Assembly (NCBI GenBank): GCA_017618515.1
Contig: JAFZUB010000139.1
Location: forward strand, 1-6,273
Length of the DNA stretch: 6,273 nt
Direction of reading: 5' to 3'
From: Bacteroidaceae bacterium
Lineage (GTDB): Bacteria; Bacteroidota; Bacteroidia; Bacteroidales; Bacteroidaceae
The notes below the pieces were generated by a model. It ran no database searches. It saw nothing but the letters and a program-made list of their open reading frames with translations, and was not told where the DNA came from. Of the stretch, positions 1 to 5,632 are shown piece by piece. Each line of letters starts with the position of its first letter. Position 1 is the stretch's first letter. A program made the position numbers and the translations under genes.

Positions 1-1419
1 ATGGAAGACAAGGAAGTGGTGAAGGGCTTCGTAAAGGCTCGCACCAAGGGTGGTATGATTGTCGATGTGTTTGGTATTGAGGCCTTCCTGCCTGGCAGCC
101 AGATCGACGTGAAGCCTATCCGCGACTACGACGTATTCGTAGGCAAGACCATGGAGTTCCTTGTTATCAAGATTAATCAGGAATATCGCAATGTGGTGGT
201 TAGCCACAAGGCTCTCGTTAAGGCTGAGCTCGAAAGCCAGAAGAAGGAGATCATCTCCAAGCTGGAGAAGGGCCAGGTGCTCGAGGGTATAGTAAAGAAT
301 ATTACCTCCTACGGCGTATTTGTGGACCTCGGCGGTGTGGACGGTCTGATTCATATCACCGACCTGTCGTGGGGCCGCGTTGGCGATCCGACGGAGTTTG
401 TACAGGTTGACGAGAAGATCAACGTCGTTATCCTCGACTTTGATGAGGAGAAGCAGCGCATTCAGCTCGGTCTGAAGCAGCTCACTCCGCATCCTTGGGA
501 TGCCCTCGATCCTAACATCCAACCGGGTGACAAGGTTAAGGGTAAGGTGGTCGTTATGGCCGACTACGGTGCATTTGTGGAGGTGGCTCCCGGTGTGGAG
601 GGTCTGATCCATGTCAGCGAGATGAGCTGGAGCACTCACCTGCGCAGCGCTCAGGACTTTATGAAGGTGGGCGACGAGGTGGAGGCCGTAGTGCTGAATC
701 TCGACCGCGCCGAGCGCAAGATGTCGCTGGGCATCAAGCAGCTCAAGGACGATCCTTGGCAGAATATCGAGGAGCGCTATCCCGTAGGCAGCAAGCATAC
801 TGCCAGGGTACGCAACTTCACCAACTTTGGTGTGTTTGTTGAGATGGAAGAGGGCGTTGACGGCCTGATTCATATCTCCGACCTGTCATGGACCAAGAAG
901 GTTAAGCACCCGTCAGAGATCACCAAGATTGGTGAGGACATCGAAGTGGTAGTGCTTGAGATAGATAAGGACAGCCGCCGCCTGAGCCTCGGCCACAAGC
1001 AGACTGAGGAGAATCCTTGGGATGTATTCGAGACTATCTTCACCGTGGGCTCTATTCATGAGGGTACCATCGTTGAGGAGCACGACAAGGGCGACGTAAT
1101 CCAGCTGGAGTACGGCATCGAGGGCTTCGCTACCCCGAAGCATCTGATGAAGGAGGATAAGACGAAGGCTCAGCTGAACGAGAAGCTTCAGTTCAAGGTG
1201 CTTGAGTTCAACAAGATGACCCGCCGCATTATCCTGAGTCACAGCCGCGTGTTTGAGGATGAGCAGAGGGCTGAGCGCAAGAGCAACACCGAGCGCAAGG
1301 CTGCTGCCACCGAGGCCGCTCCTGAGATCCAGAACCAGGCTGCTGCCAATACCCTGGCCGACAACGACGCACTGGCCGAACTCAAGGCCAAGCTCGCTGA
1401 GCAGGGTGGCGCAGAGTAA
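1..1419 (+). CDS. rpsA: 30S ribosomal protein S1, 5'-truncated by the window edge
   Basis: S1 binds mRNA on the 30S subunit and helps load it for initiation. The 472 visible residues hold five S1 (OB-fold) repeats at about 5-71, 90-159, 175-246, 262-333 and 348-415. Repeats 3 to 5 carry the typical core G-V-F-V followed by G-L-I-H-I/V-S/T-D/E-L/M-S-W (for example residues 112-124, 198-210, 285-297). The last repeat is degenerate and lacks this SW signature. An Ala/Glu/Lys-rich tail (about 420-472) ends in a probable short helix, A-L-A-E-L-K-A-K-L-A-E. Bacteroidales S1 proteins are usually close to 590-600 residues with six repeats, so roughly the first 120 residues are missing. The ATG at base 1 is therefore most likely an internal methionine and not the true start. 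Stop is TAA at 1417-1419. The identification is firm; only the start is unseen. Confidence 0.96.
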   Translation: MEDKEVVKGFVKARTKGGMIVDVFGIEAFLPGSQIDVKPIRDYDVFVGKTMEFLVIKINQEYRNVVVSHKALVKAELESQKKEIISKLEKGQVLEGIVKNITSYGVFVDLGGVDGLIHITDLSWGRVGDPTEFVQVDEKINVVILDFDEEKQRIQLGLKQLTPHPWDALDPNIQPGDKVKGKVVVMADYGAFVEVAPGVEGLIHVSEMSWSTHLRSAQDFMKVGDEVEAVVLNLDRAERKMSLGIKQLKDDPWQNIEERYPVGSKHTARVRNFTNFGVFVEMEEGVDGLIHISDLSWTKKVKHPSEITKIGEDIEVVVLEIDKDSRRLSLGHKQTEENPWDVFETIFTVGSIHEGTIVEEHDKGDVIQLEYGIEGFATPKHLMKEDKTKAQLNEKLQFKVLEFNKMTRRIILSHSRVFEDEQRAERKSNTERKAAATEAAPEIQNQAAANTLADNDALAELKAKLAEQGGAE

Positions 1420-1443
1420 TCTGAACCAACAAAACCTATGATA

Positions 1444-1484
1444 GTTAAAGTCCTTAGGGTCCTTAAGGTCCTAGGGACTTTAAT
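1444..1484. repeat. 9-bp repeat array folding as an imperfect palindrome between rpsA and rnz
   Basis: The spacer contains about four 9-base units, written on + as NTTARGGTC-like (gttaaagtc, then cttagggtc, then cttaaggtc, then a decayed unit). Read on the minus strand, the same stretch gives units of the form NTTAARGAC, which is the form seen at the 3' end of the window inside valS. The array is also palindromic: bases 1447-1461 pair with 1467-1481 around the loop CTTAA (1462-1466), with 12 Watson-Crick and 3 G-U pairs. Two more A-T pairs (1445-1446 with 1482-1483) and one G-U extend it to 17-18 bp. AT-rich sequence without a clean T-run follows, so it could act as an rpsA 3' end or an RNA-stabilising hairpin, but it is not a textbook terminator. 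Confidence 0.7.
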
Positions 1485-1509
1485 AATTTAATAATGTACG
1501 CGCGAGGCA

Positions 1510-2445
1510 ATGGAGAAATTTGAGGTCACGATACTGGGCTGCGGCAGTGCCACACCGACGCTGCGCCATAACCCGTCGGCGCAGATGATCAACATCCACG
1601 ACAAGCTGTCGCTGGTGGACTGCGGCGAGGGCACTCAGCTGCAGATGCGTAGCTACAAGCAGAAGTTCATGGCCTTGCGCAATGTGTTTATCTCCCATCT
1701 ACACGGTGACCATTGTCTGGGACTGGTAGGCATGATATCGTCGTTCGGACTGCTGGGGCGCACCAAGGATTTCCATGTCTATGCCCACGAGCCACTCAAG
1801 GCGCTGCTGGACGAGCAGCTCAGGCTCTTCTGCCACGGGCTGGATTTCGAGGTGGTGTTTCATGTGGTTGACCCCACGAAGCACGCCCTTATCTACGAGG
1901 ACCGCACGATGGAGGTGTGGAGCCTGCCGCTGAGGCACTGTATGGAGTGCAACGGCTTCCTCTTCAAGGAGAAGCAGGGCCTGCCCCATGTGAATCGCGA
2001 GATGACCGACTGCTACGGCATACCTGTGAGTCAGCTCAACAATATCAGGGCTGGCGCAGACTGGACCATGCCCGACGGCAGGGTGATTGCCAACAGTCGC
2101 CTGACTACTCCCGCCGATCCTCCAAGGACGTATGCCTACTGTTCCGACACGGCATATATGCCGGAGCTGGTGCCGATGATTAAGGGCGTGGACCTGCTCT
2201 ATCACGAGTCGACCTACGACAACAGCAAGGAGGCCAAGGCTCGCATACACGGTCATTCCACTGCCGGCCAGGCAGCCGAGATAGCCAGGCGGGCCGAGGT
2301 GGGGCAGCTGATGATAGGCCATTACTCCGCCAGCTACGACGACACGTCGCTGCTGCTGAGTCAGGCCCGCGAGGTGTTTCCCAACACTATCGCTGCGGAT
2401 GAGGGAAAGACAATAAAAGTGAAATATGAAGCCTCTCTATCGTAA
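1510..2445 (+). CDS. rnz: Ribonuclease Z (tRNA 3'-processing endonuclease)
   Basis: This is a zinc-dependent metallo-beta-lactamase-fold endonuclease that cuts tRNA precursors after the discriminator base to generate the 3' end for CCA addition. At 311 residues it has the usual length of the short bacterial form. Visible signature residues are H63, H65, D67 and H68 in the S-H-L-H-G-D-H motif, H143 in the L-R-H strand, D213 in Y-C-S-D-T, the H-E-S-T box at 232-235, H249, and H271 in I-G-H-Y-S-A. These account for the expected ligands of both zinc ions and for the family HEAT-like box. The segment around 150-200 (F-L-F-K-E-K to N-S-R-L-T) matches the flexible tRNA-binding arm region of the family. 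The ATG at 1510 gives the canonical N terminus M-E-K-F-x-V-T-I-L-G-C-G-S-A. Its last 20 bases overlap the next gene. Confidence 0.96.
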   Translation: MEKFEVTILGCGSATPTLRHNPSAQMINIHDKLSLVDCGEGTQLQMRSYKQKFMALRNVFISHLHGDHCLGLVGMISSFGLLGRTKDFHVYAHEPLKALLDEQLRLFCHGLDFEVVFHVVDPTKHALIYEDRTMEVWSLPLRHCMECNGFLFKEKQGLPHVNREMTDCYGIPVSQLNNIRAGADWTMPDGRVIANSRLTTPADPPRTYAYCSDTAYMPELVPMIKGVDLLYHESTYDNSKEAKARIHGHSTAGQAAEIARRAEVGQLMIGHYSASYDDTSLLLSQAREVFPNTIAADEGKTIKVKYEASLS

Positions 2446-3424
2446 TATATTCTTTATACTTGGCGCAGTGGCAGTAGTGATAATGCTGCTGACATTCGAC
2501 ATGGACTATGCCGAGCTGTGGGCTCACATCCGCAGGGCAGGGTGGTGGTTTGCCGCCGTGGTGGGAGTATGGGTAGTGATATACTTCTTCAATGCTGTGA
2601 GCTGGTATTTCATCATCAAGAACGGCGAGAAACATGTGCCTGTGTCGCTGGGCAAGGTCTATAAGCTGACCATCTCGGGCTTTGCGCTCAACTATGCCAC
2701 TCCCTGCGGACTGATGGGCGGCGAGCCTTACCGCATCATGGAGCTGAGCCCGGTGCTGGGCAGCAGCCGTGCCACCAGCAGCGTGATACTCTATGTGATG
2801 ATGCATGTGTTTAGCCATATATGCTTCTGGCTTGCGTCGGCGATACTGTTTATAATAATGTATAAGCCCGACACTAAGATGTGGATATTGCTTGCGGCCG
2901 TGATAGCGTTCTGTCTGCTGGCAATATACTTCTTTGCCAAGGGCTACAAGCACGGCATGATAGTCAAGACGCTGCGTGTGTTGGGGCGCATCCCCTGGCT
3001 GGGCAAGTATGCGCGTAAGCTGTCGGAGAGCAAGCATGACAAGCTGATGCAGATAGACAGCCAGATAGCGGAACTCCATTCGCAGCACAGCGCCAGCTTC
3101 TACGCCTCATTCCTGTTTGAGTTCAGCGCCCGTGTGCTTACCGCGCTGGAGATATATTTCATACTGAGGATACTGACCAACGACGTCAATTTCTTTGACT
3201 GCGTGCTTATAATGGCGTTCACCTCGCTGTTTGGCAATATCTTCTTCTTCTCGCCTATGCAGCTGGGTGCCCGAGAGGGTGGCTTTGCGTTGTCTGTGAG
3301 CGCTTTGTCTATCAGCGGAGCCTACGGCGTATATACCAGTCTTATCACTCGTGTGCGAGAGGTGATATGGATAATCATAGGCCTTGCTTTAATGAAGATA
3401 GGTAATAAAAGAAATGCCCCGTAA
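2426..3424 (+). CDS. Polytopic membrane protein, UPF0104 / lysylphosphatidylglycerol-synthase TM (flippase-like) family
   Basis: An integral inner-membrane protein of 332 residues. Hydrophobic segments lie at about 7-23, 40-63, 117-145, 152-171, 225-250, 257-276 and 300-323, with a further weak one near 80-95. Two conserved family patches are visible: G-L-M-G-G-E-P-Y-R (95-103) and P-M-Q-L-G-A-R-E-G-G (277-286). These match the membrane half of MprF-type proteins and the UPF0104 family. There is no C-terminal aminoacyltransferase domain, so it should not itself make lysyl-phosphatidylglycerol. Stand-alone members are usually thought to move lipids or lipid-linked molecules, but no substrate can be read from the sequence. 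The charged loop at 195-222 between the two halves is probably cytoplasmic. The ATG lies inside the end of rnz, 20 nt before that gene's stop in another frame, which points to co-transcription and translational coupling. Confidence 0.85.
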   Translation: MKPLYRNIFFILGAVAVVIMLLTFDMDYAELWAHIRRAGWWFAAVVGVWVVIYFFNAVSWYFIIKNGEKHVPVSLGKVYKLTISGFALNYATPCGLMGGEPYRIMELSPVLGSSRATSSVILYVMMHVFSHICFWLASAILFIIMYKPDTKMWILLAAVIAFCLLAIYFFAKGYKHGMIVKTLRVLGRIPWLGKYARKLSESKHDKLMQIDSQIAELHSQHSASFYASFLFEFSARVLTALEIYFILRILTNDVNFFDCVLIMAFTSLFGNIFFFSPMQLGAREGGFALSVSALSISGAYGVYTSLITRVREVIWIIIGLALMKIGNKRNAP

Positions 3425-3454
3425 CGCAAAAAAAGCAAAAAAATTGTGTGAAAA

Positions 3455-3486
3455 TTTGGTTTGTATATAAAAAAGTTCTATCTTTG
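3455..3486 (+). promoter_or_regulatory. Bacteroidetes-type sigma-ABfr promoter
   Basis: TTTG at 3455-3458 is followed after 20 nt by TATCTTTG at 3479-3486, a full match to the Bacteroidetes housekeeping consensus (-33 TTTG, -7 TAnnTTTG). A-rich tracts lie just upstream (about 3427-3445), as in an UP-like element. The expected start of transcription is near 3493, leaving a leader of only about 20 nt before the ATG at 3515. A second TTTG at 3460-3463 is spaced 15 nt from the -7 element and fits less well. Confidence 0.8.
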
Positions 3487-3514
3487 CACCGTAAAAAGTG
3501 AGAAAACGCACCAA

Positions 3515-3841
3515 ATGAAGCGCATAAATCGTTTGATAATCGCCCTAGGCATGGCAATGTCCCTGTCCGTAGCACCGGCTCTCGCAGCCGCCACTCCTAC
3601 GGAGGGTGAGCCCGTTATGGCTACCGCTCCCGAGGGACAGGATATCAACGTGAGCGTTTCAGGCAACACTATCCGTGTAGCAGGAGCCGCCAGGCAGACC
3701 CTCGTGGTTTACTATGTCACCGGCACTAAGGCTGCAAGCTACGGCATAGATACCGACGACCAGACTATCAACACCAATCTGCAGAAGGGTGTTTATCTGC
3801 TGAAGGTCGGGAAGTTTGTTCGCAAGGTGACCATCTCATAG
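3515..3841 (+). CDS. Small exported protein with a type IX sorting-domain-like (Por secretion tail) fold
   Basis: The protein has 108 residues. The first 24-25 form a Sec signal peptide: basic M-K-R-I-N-R, a hydrophobic core, and A-P-A-L-A before the likely cut; there is no lipobox cysteine. A Thr/Pro/Glu-rich linker (about 26-43) leads to a beta-rich domain (44-108) whose pattern, N-x-I-R-V then V-V-Y-Y-V-T-G-T-K then L-Q-K-G-V-Y-L-L-K-V and a final K-V-T-I-S, resembles type A C-terminal sorting domains of the type IX secretion system. Those domains normally follow a large cargo and begin with P-N-P; here there is no cargo and no P-N-P. A DUF3244-like small Bacteroidales exported protein is the alternative. 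I start it at 3515, not at the in-frame TTG at 3461, because the promoter -7 element (3479-3486) lies between them and the signal peptide begins at this ATG. Function is unknown. Confidence 0.75.
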   Translation: MKRINRLIIALGMAMSLSVAPALAAATPTEGEPVMATAPEGQDINVSVSGNTIRVAGAARQTLVVYYVTGTKAASYGIDTDDQTINTNLQKGVYLLKVGKFVRKVTIS

Positions 3842-3869
3842 ACCATATTTCAATACAAGCATATAACTG

Positions 3870-3910
3870 AGAGCAATTAGGCTACGGCAATCGCGCAACC
3901 TAATTGCTCT
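3870..3910. repeat. Perfect 12-bp inverted repeat upstream of the sigma factor gene
   Basis: AGAGCAATTAGG at 3870-3881 is exactly complementary to CCTAATTGCTCT at 3899-3910, with a 17-nt loop. Part of the right arm, CTAATTG, is repeated directly at 3900-3906 and 3909-3915, so the left arm could pair in two registers. No T-run follows on either strand, so it is not a canonical Rho-independent terminator. It may be a hairpin at the mRNA 3' end of the small exported gene, an operator, or a leader structure of the sigma gene; the sequence does not decide between these. Confidence 0.7.
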
Positions 3911-3938
3911 AATTGTTACACCAGAGTCAAAGACACTT

Positions 3939-4487
3939 ATGCCGCAGCATCCCTCCGACACCCAATTAGTGGAGCAGCTCCGCGATCCTTCGGGACGCAG
4001 GGCAGCTTTTGAGGCCGTGGTAGCCAAATACGGTGCAAGGCTCTACTGGCAGATACGCCACATGGTGACATACCATGACGATGCCAACGATGTGCTGCAA
4101 AACACCTTCCTCAAGGCGTGGCTGGCACTCGACTCCTTCCGCGGCGAGTCGATGCTGTCCACATGGCTCTATCGTATAGCTGCCAACGAGAGTCTGGCCT
4201 TTATCCAGCAGCGCAAGGATACGGTGGCTATCGACAGCGAGGAGGCCAGTGTGGCCGACACCCTGGAGAGTGATCCCTATTTCGACGGCGACGAGACGGA
4301 GCGACTGCTGCAGCAGGCAATCAGTGAGTTGCCGCCCAAGCAGAGGCAGGTGTTTGTGATGCGCTATTACGACCAGATGAAATATGAGGAGATGGCCGCA
4401 ATACTCGACACCTCGGAGGGGGCACTGAAAGCCTCCTACCATATCGCGGCAGGCAAGGTGGAGGAATTTTTTAAGAACCGTGATTAA
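3939..4487 (+). CDS. ECF-family RNA polymerase sigma-70 factor
   Basis: The 182 residues contain the two domains of an extracytoplasmic-function sigma factor. Region 2 spans about 24-93, with the core-binding and -10-melting stretch D-D-A-N-D-V-L-Q-N-T-F-L-K-A-W (47-61) and S-T-W-L-Y-R-I-A-A-N-E (74-84). Region 4 spans about 122-175, with L-P-P-K-Q-R-Q-V-F-V-M-R-Y-Y (131-144) and a helix-turn-helix from Y149 to about 172 that would read the -35 region. The linker at 94-121 is acidic. There is no long C-terminal extension. The gene is followed after 39 nt by a membrane protein and then a Spy-like exported protein, the usual arrangement of an ECF factor with its membrane control partners. No TAnnTTTG promoter is visible in the 97 nt upstream; transcription from the promoter at 3455 or from an autoregulated ECF promoter are both possible. 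Confidence 0.93.
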   Translation: MPQHPSDTQLVEQLRDPSGRRAAFEAVVAKYGARLYWQIRHMVTYHDDANDVLQNTFLKAWLALDSFRGESMLSTWLYRIAANESLAFIQQRKDTVAIDSEEASVADTLESDPYFDGDETERLLQQAISELPPKQRQVFVMRYYDQMKYEEMAAILDTSEGALKASYHIAAGKVEEFFKNRD

Positions 4488-4492
4488 ACTTT

Positions 4493-4506
4493 TGCCCGTT
4501 AGGGCA
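4493..4506 (+). other. Short hairpin between sigma gene and probable anti-sigma gene
   Basis: TGCCC (4493-4497) pairs with GGGCA (4502-4506) around the loop GTTA, six bases after the sigma stop codon and about 20 bases before the next ATG. A 5-bp stem is small; it could tune expression between the two genes but could also be chance. No T-run follows. Confidence 0.35.
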
Positions 4507-4526
4507 GTCAAAACAACAGAAACGAT

Positions 4527-4952
4527 ATGAAAAAGCCAGATTTAAATAATCCGTCAGCAAGGCAGGAGCCGTTCAGGGTGCCGCAGGGCTACTTTGAGAG
4601 CCTTCCGTCGCAAGTGATGGCTGCCATCGACCGCCAGGAGCAGGCTACGCCAGCCAAGCACGAGGCCAAGAGAGTGCCGTTCTACAGGACGGAGCTTTAC
4701 GCCAAGATTAAGCCGTATCTGTATATGGCAGCAATGTTTGGCGGCATCTGGTTTGGTATCTGGGTATATAAGTATCAGCAGAAGATAGTGGCCGAGAAAG
4801 CACAGACCCTTGCCATGCAGAGCGATAATAATGGTCTGGACACCTATGACCTCACTGCTCAGGAAATGGAGGAATACATTGACGATGCGTGCGACTATAT
4901 GATGCTTGACAGTCGCGATATCATGGCTTATGTGACCGACGACGAACAGTAA
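4527..4952 (+). CDS. Single-pass membrane protein, probable anti-sigma factor partner
   Basis: A 141-residue protein with no signal peptide. The N-terminal part (1-62) is polar and contains P-F-R-V-P-Q-G-Y-F-E-S-L-P-S-Q-V (15-30), a short motif I recall from small membrane proteins encoded next to Bacteroidales ECF sigma genes. One hydrophobic segment (about 63-81) follows, then a basic stretch, then a strongly acidic tail (104-141, including E-M-E-E-Y-I-D-D-A-C-D-Y). The likely topology is N terminus in the cytoplasm, where it could bind the sigma factor, and acidic C terminus in the periplasm. No zinc-binding anti-sigma H-x3-C-x2-C motif is present. The assignment as anti-sigma factor rests on gene order and topology; no recognised anti-sigma domain can be seen. 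It lies 39 nt after the sigma gene and 34 nt before the Spy-like gene. Confidence 0.65.
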   Translation: MKKPDLNNPSARQEPFRVPQGYFESLPSQVMAAIDRQEQATPAKHEAKRVPFYRTELYAKIKPYLYMAAMFGGIWFGIWVYKYQQKIVAEKAQTLAMQSDNNGLDTYDLTAQEMEEYIDDACDYMMLDSRDIMAYVTDDEQ

Positions 4953-4986
4953 AAAGATTGAGAAATAGAAACCAACTCCCAACTCT

Positions 4987-5466
4987 ATGAAACGCTACAT
5001 ATCTATATTTGGTCTTGCTGTGGCAATGTTGTTCTTTTCCATGAGTGCTGCAGCCCAGGCTCCCCAGAGAGGCGGCCACCGCTTCTCGCCCGAGGAGTTT
5101 GCCCAGAAGTGCGACTGCTTCATTACCAACGAGGCTAAGCTCACTCCGCAGGAGGCGCAGAAGTTCCTGCCCCTCTACCATGCCATGAAGGATGCACAGC
5201 GCAAGCTGATGCAGGAGAAAGGCCAACTGATGCGTGAGGCGATGAAGGACGAGTCCAACGATAAGCAGAACCTCAAGACACTCGAAAGGCTTATCGCTAT
5301 CGACCGCCAGGTGGTTGACATAGAGCATGATTACCAGAAGAAGATGCTGAAGGTGCTCTCTCCCTCCAAGTTGCTGAAGGTCAAGATGGCAGAAAAGAAG
5401 TTTGAGCGACAGATGCTCCACAAGATGGCTCCGCGCCACAAGAGAGGAGGGAAGATAAGGAAATAA
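4987..5466 (+). CDS. Exported Spy/CpxP-like helical protein
   Basis: A 159-residue protein with a Sec signal peptide (M-K-R, hydrophobic core to about 20, cut near A-A-A-Q-A at 21-25) and an almost wholly alpha-helical, highly basic mature part. Two LTxxQ-like positions are visible, L-T-P-Q-E-A-Q-K-F-L-P-L-Y (52-64) and V-L-S-P-S-K-L-L-K (123-131), separated by a long charged helix. This is the arrangement of periplasmic Spy, CpxP and ZraP proteins, which act as chaperones or stress sensors. A C-x-C pair (C42, C44) comes just before the first motif, and the extreme C terminus is a basic patch (R150 to K159). As the third gene after an ECF sigma factor and a membrane protein, it is a candidate periplasmic sensor for that pair. 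A structural role only is also possible. It is followed directly by a terminator. Confidence 0.78.
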   Translation: MKRYISIFGLAVAMLFFSMSAAAQAPQRGGHRFSPEEFAQKCDCFITNEAKLTPQEAQKFLPLYHAMKDAQRKLMQEKGQLMREAMKDESNDKQNLKTLERLIAIDRQVVDIEHDYQKKMLKVLSPSKLLKVKMAEKKFERQMLHKMAPRHKRGGKIRK

Positions 5467-5488
5467 GATGAAAAAGACGAGATAAAGG

Positions 5489-5517
5489 AAAGTGCCTGGT
5501 TAGCCGGGTGCTTTTTT
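5489..5517 (+). terminator. Rho-independent terminator closing the sigma operon
   Basis: AAAGTGCCTGG (5489-5499) pairs with CCGGGTGCTTT (5504-5514) around the loop TTAG. The stem is 11 bp with three G-U pairs and runs into six T residues (5512-5517). It starts 22 nt after the stop codon of the Spy-like gene, which makes 3939-5466 the likely end of one transcript and separates it from valS. Confidence 0.85.
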
Positions 5518-5594
5518 GTTGTATATGGGTATGCCGTACATCGTAGTAGCAAAAAAAAGAAAGACTTTGCTGCGGCAGTGTGGGGGAAAATCAT

Positions 5595-5602
5595 TAAATT
5601 TG
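5595..5602 (+). promoter_or_regulatory. Candidate valS promoter (-7 element)
   Basis: TAAATTTG is a perfect TAnnTTTG -7 element of the Bacteroidetes type, 30 nt before the valS ATG. The nearest upstream TTTG (5566-5569) is 25 nt away, longer than the usual 19-21, so the -33 element is weak or missing. Transcription should begin near 5609, giving a leader of about 24 nt. The placement after a terminator supports a separate transcript for valS. Confidence 0.6.
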
Positions 5603-5632
5603 CACGCAAATTTTTGAACACGAATCAAGCTT

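Noticed and set aside
1..3. ATG at base 1 as the true rpsA start
   Set aside because: Only five S1 repeats follow, while Bacteroidales S1 normally has six and about 120 further N-terminal residues. The window edge simply falls on an internal methionine codon.
1699..2322. A 207-codon open frame on the minus strand opposite rnz
   Set aside because: It lies fully within rnz, whose catalytic residues are all present on the + strand. The antisense product shows no motif.
2387..3088. A 233-codon open frame on the minus strand opposite the flippase-like gene
   Set aside because: The + strand frame has convincing membrane segments and family motifs. The antisense translation is rich in His, Gln and Tyr with no recognisable domain, as expected from the complement of a real gene.
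3461..3514. An upstream TTG start adding 18 residues to the small exported protein
   Set aside because: The extension overlaps the -7 promoter element and would bury the signal peptide behind a polar leader; the ATG at 3515 fits better.
3966..4511. A 181-codon open frame on the minus strand opposite the ECF sigma gene
   Set aside because: The sigma factor regions 2 and 4 on the + strand explain the sequence; the antisense frame is a codon-bias shadow.
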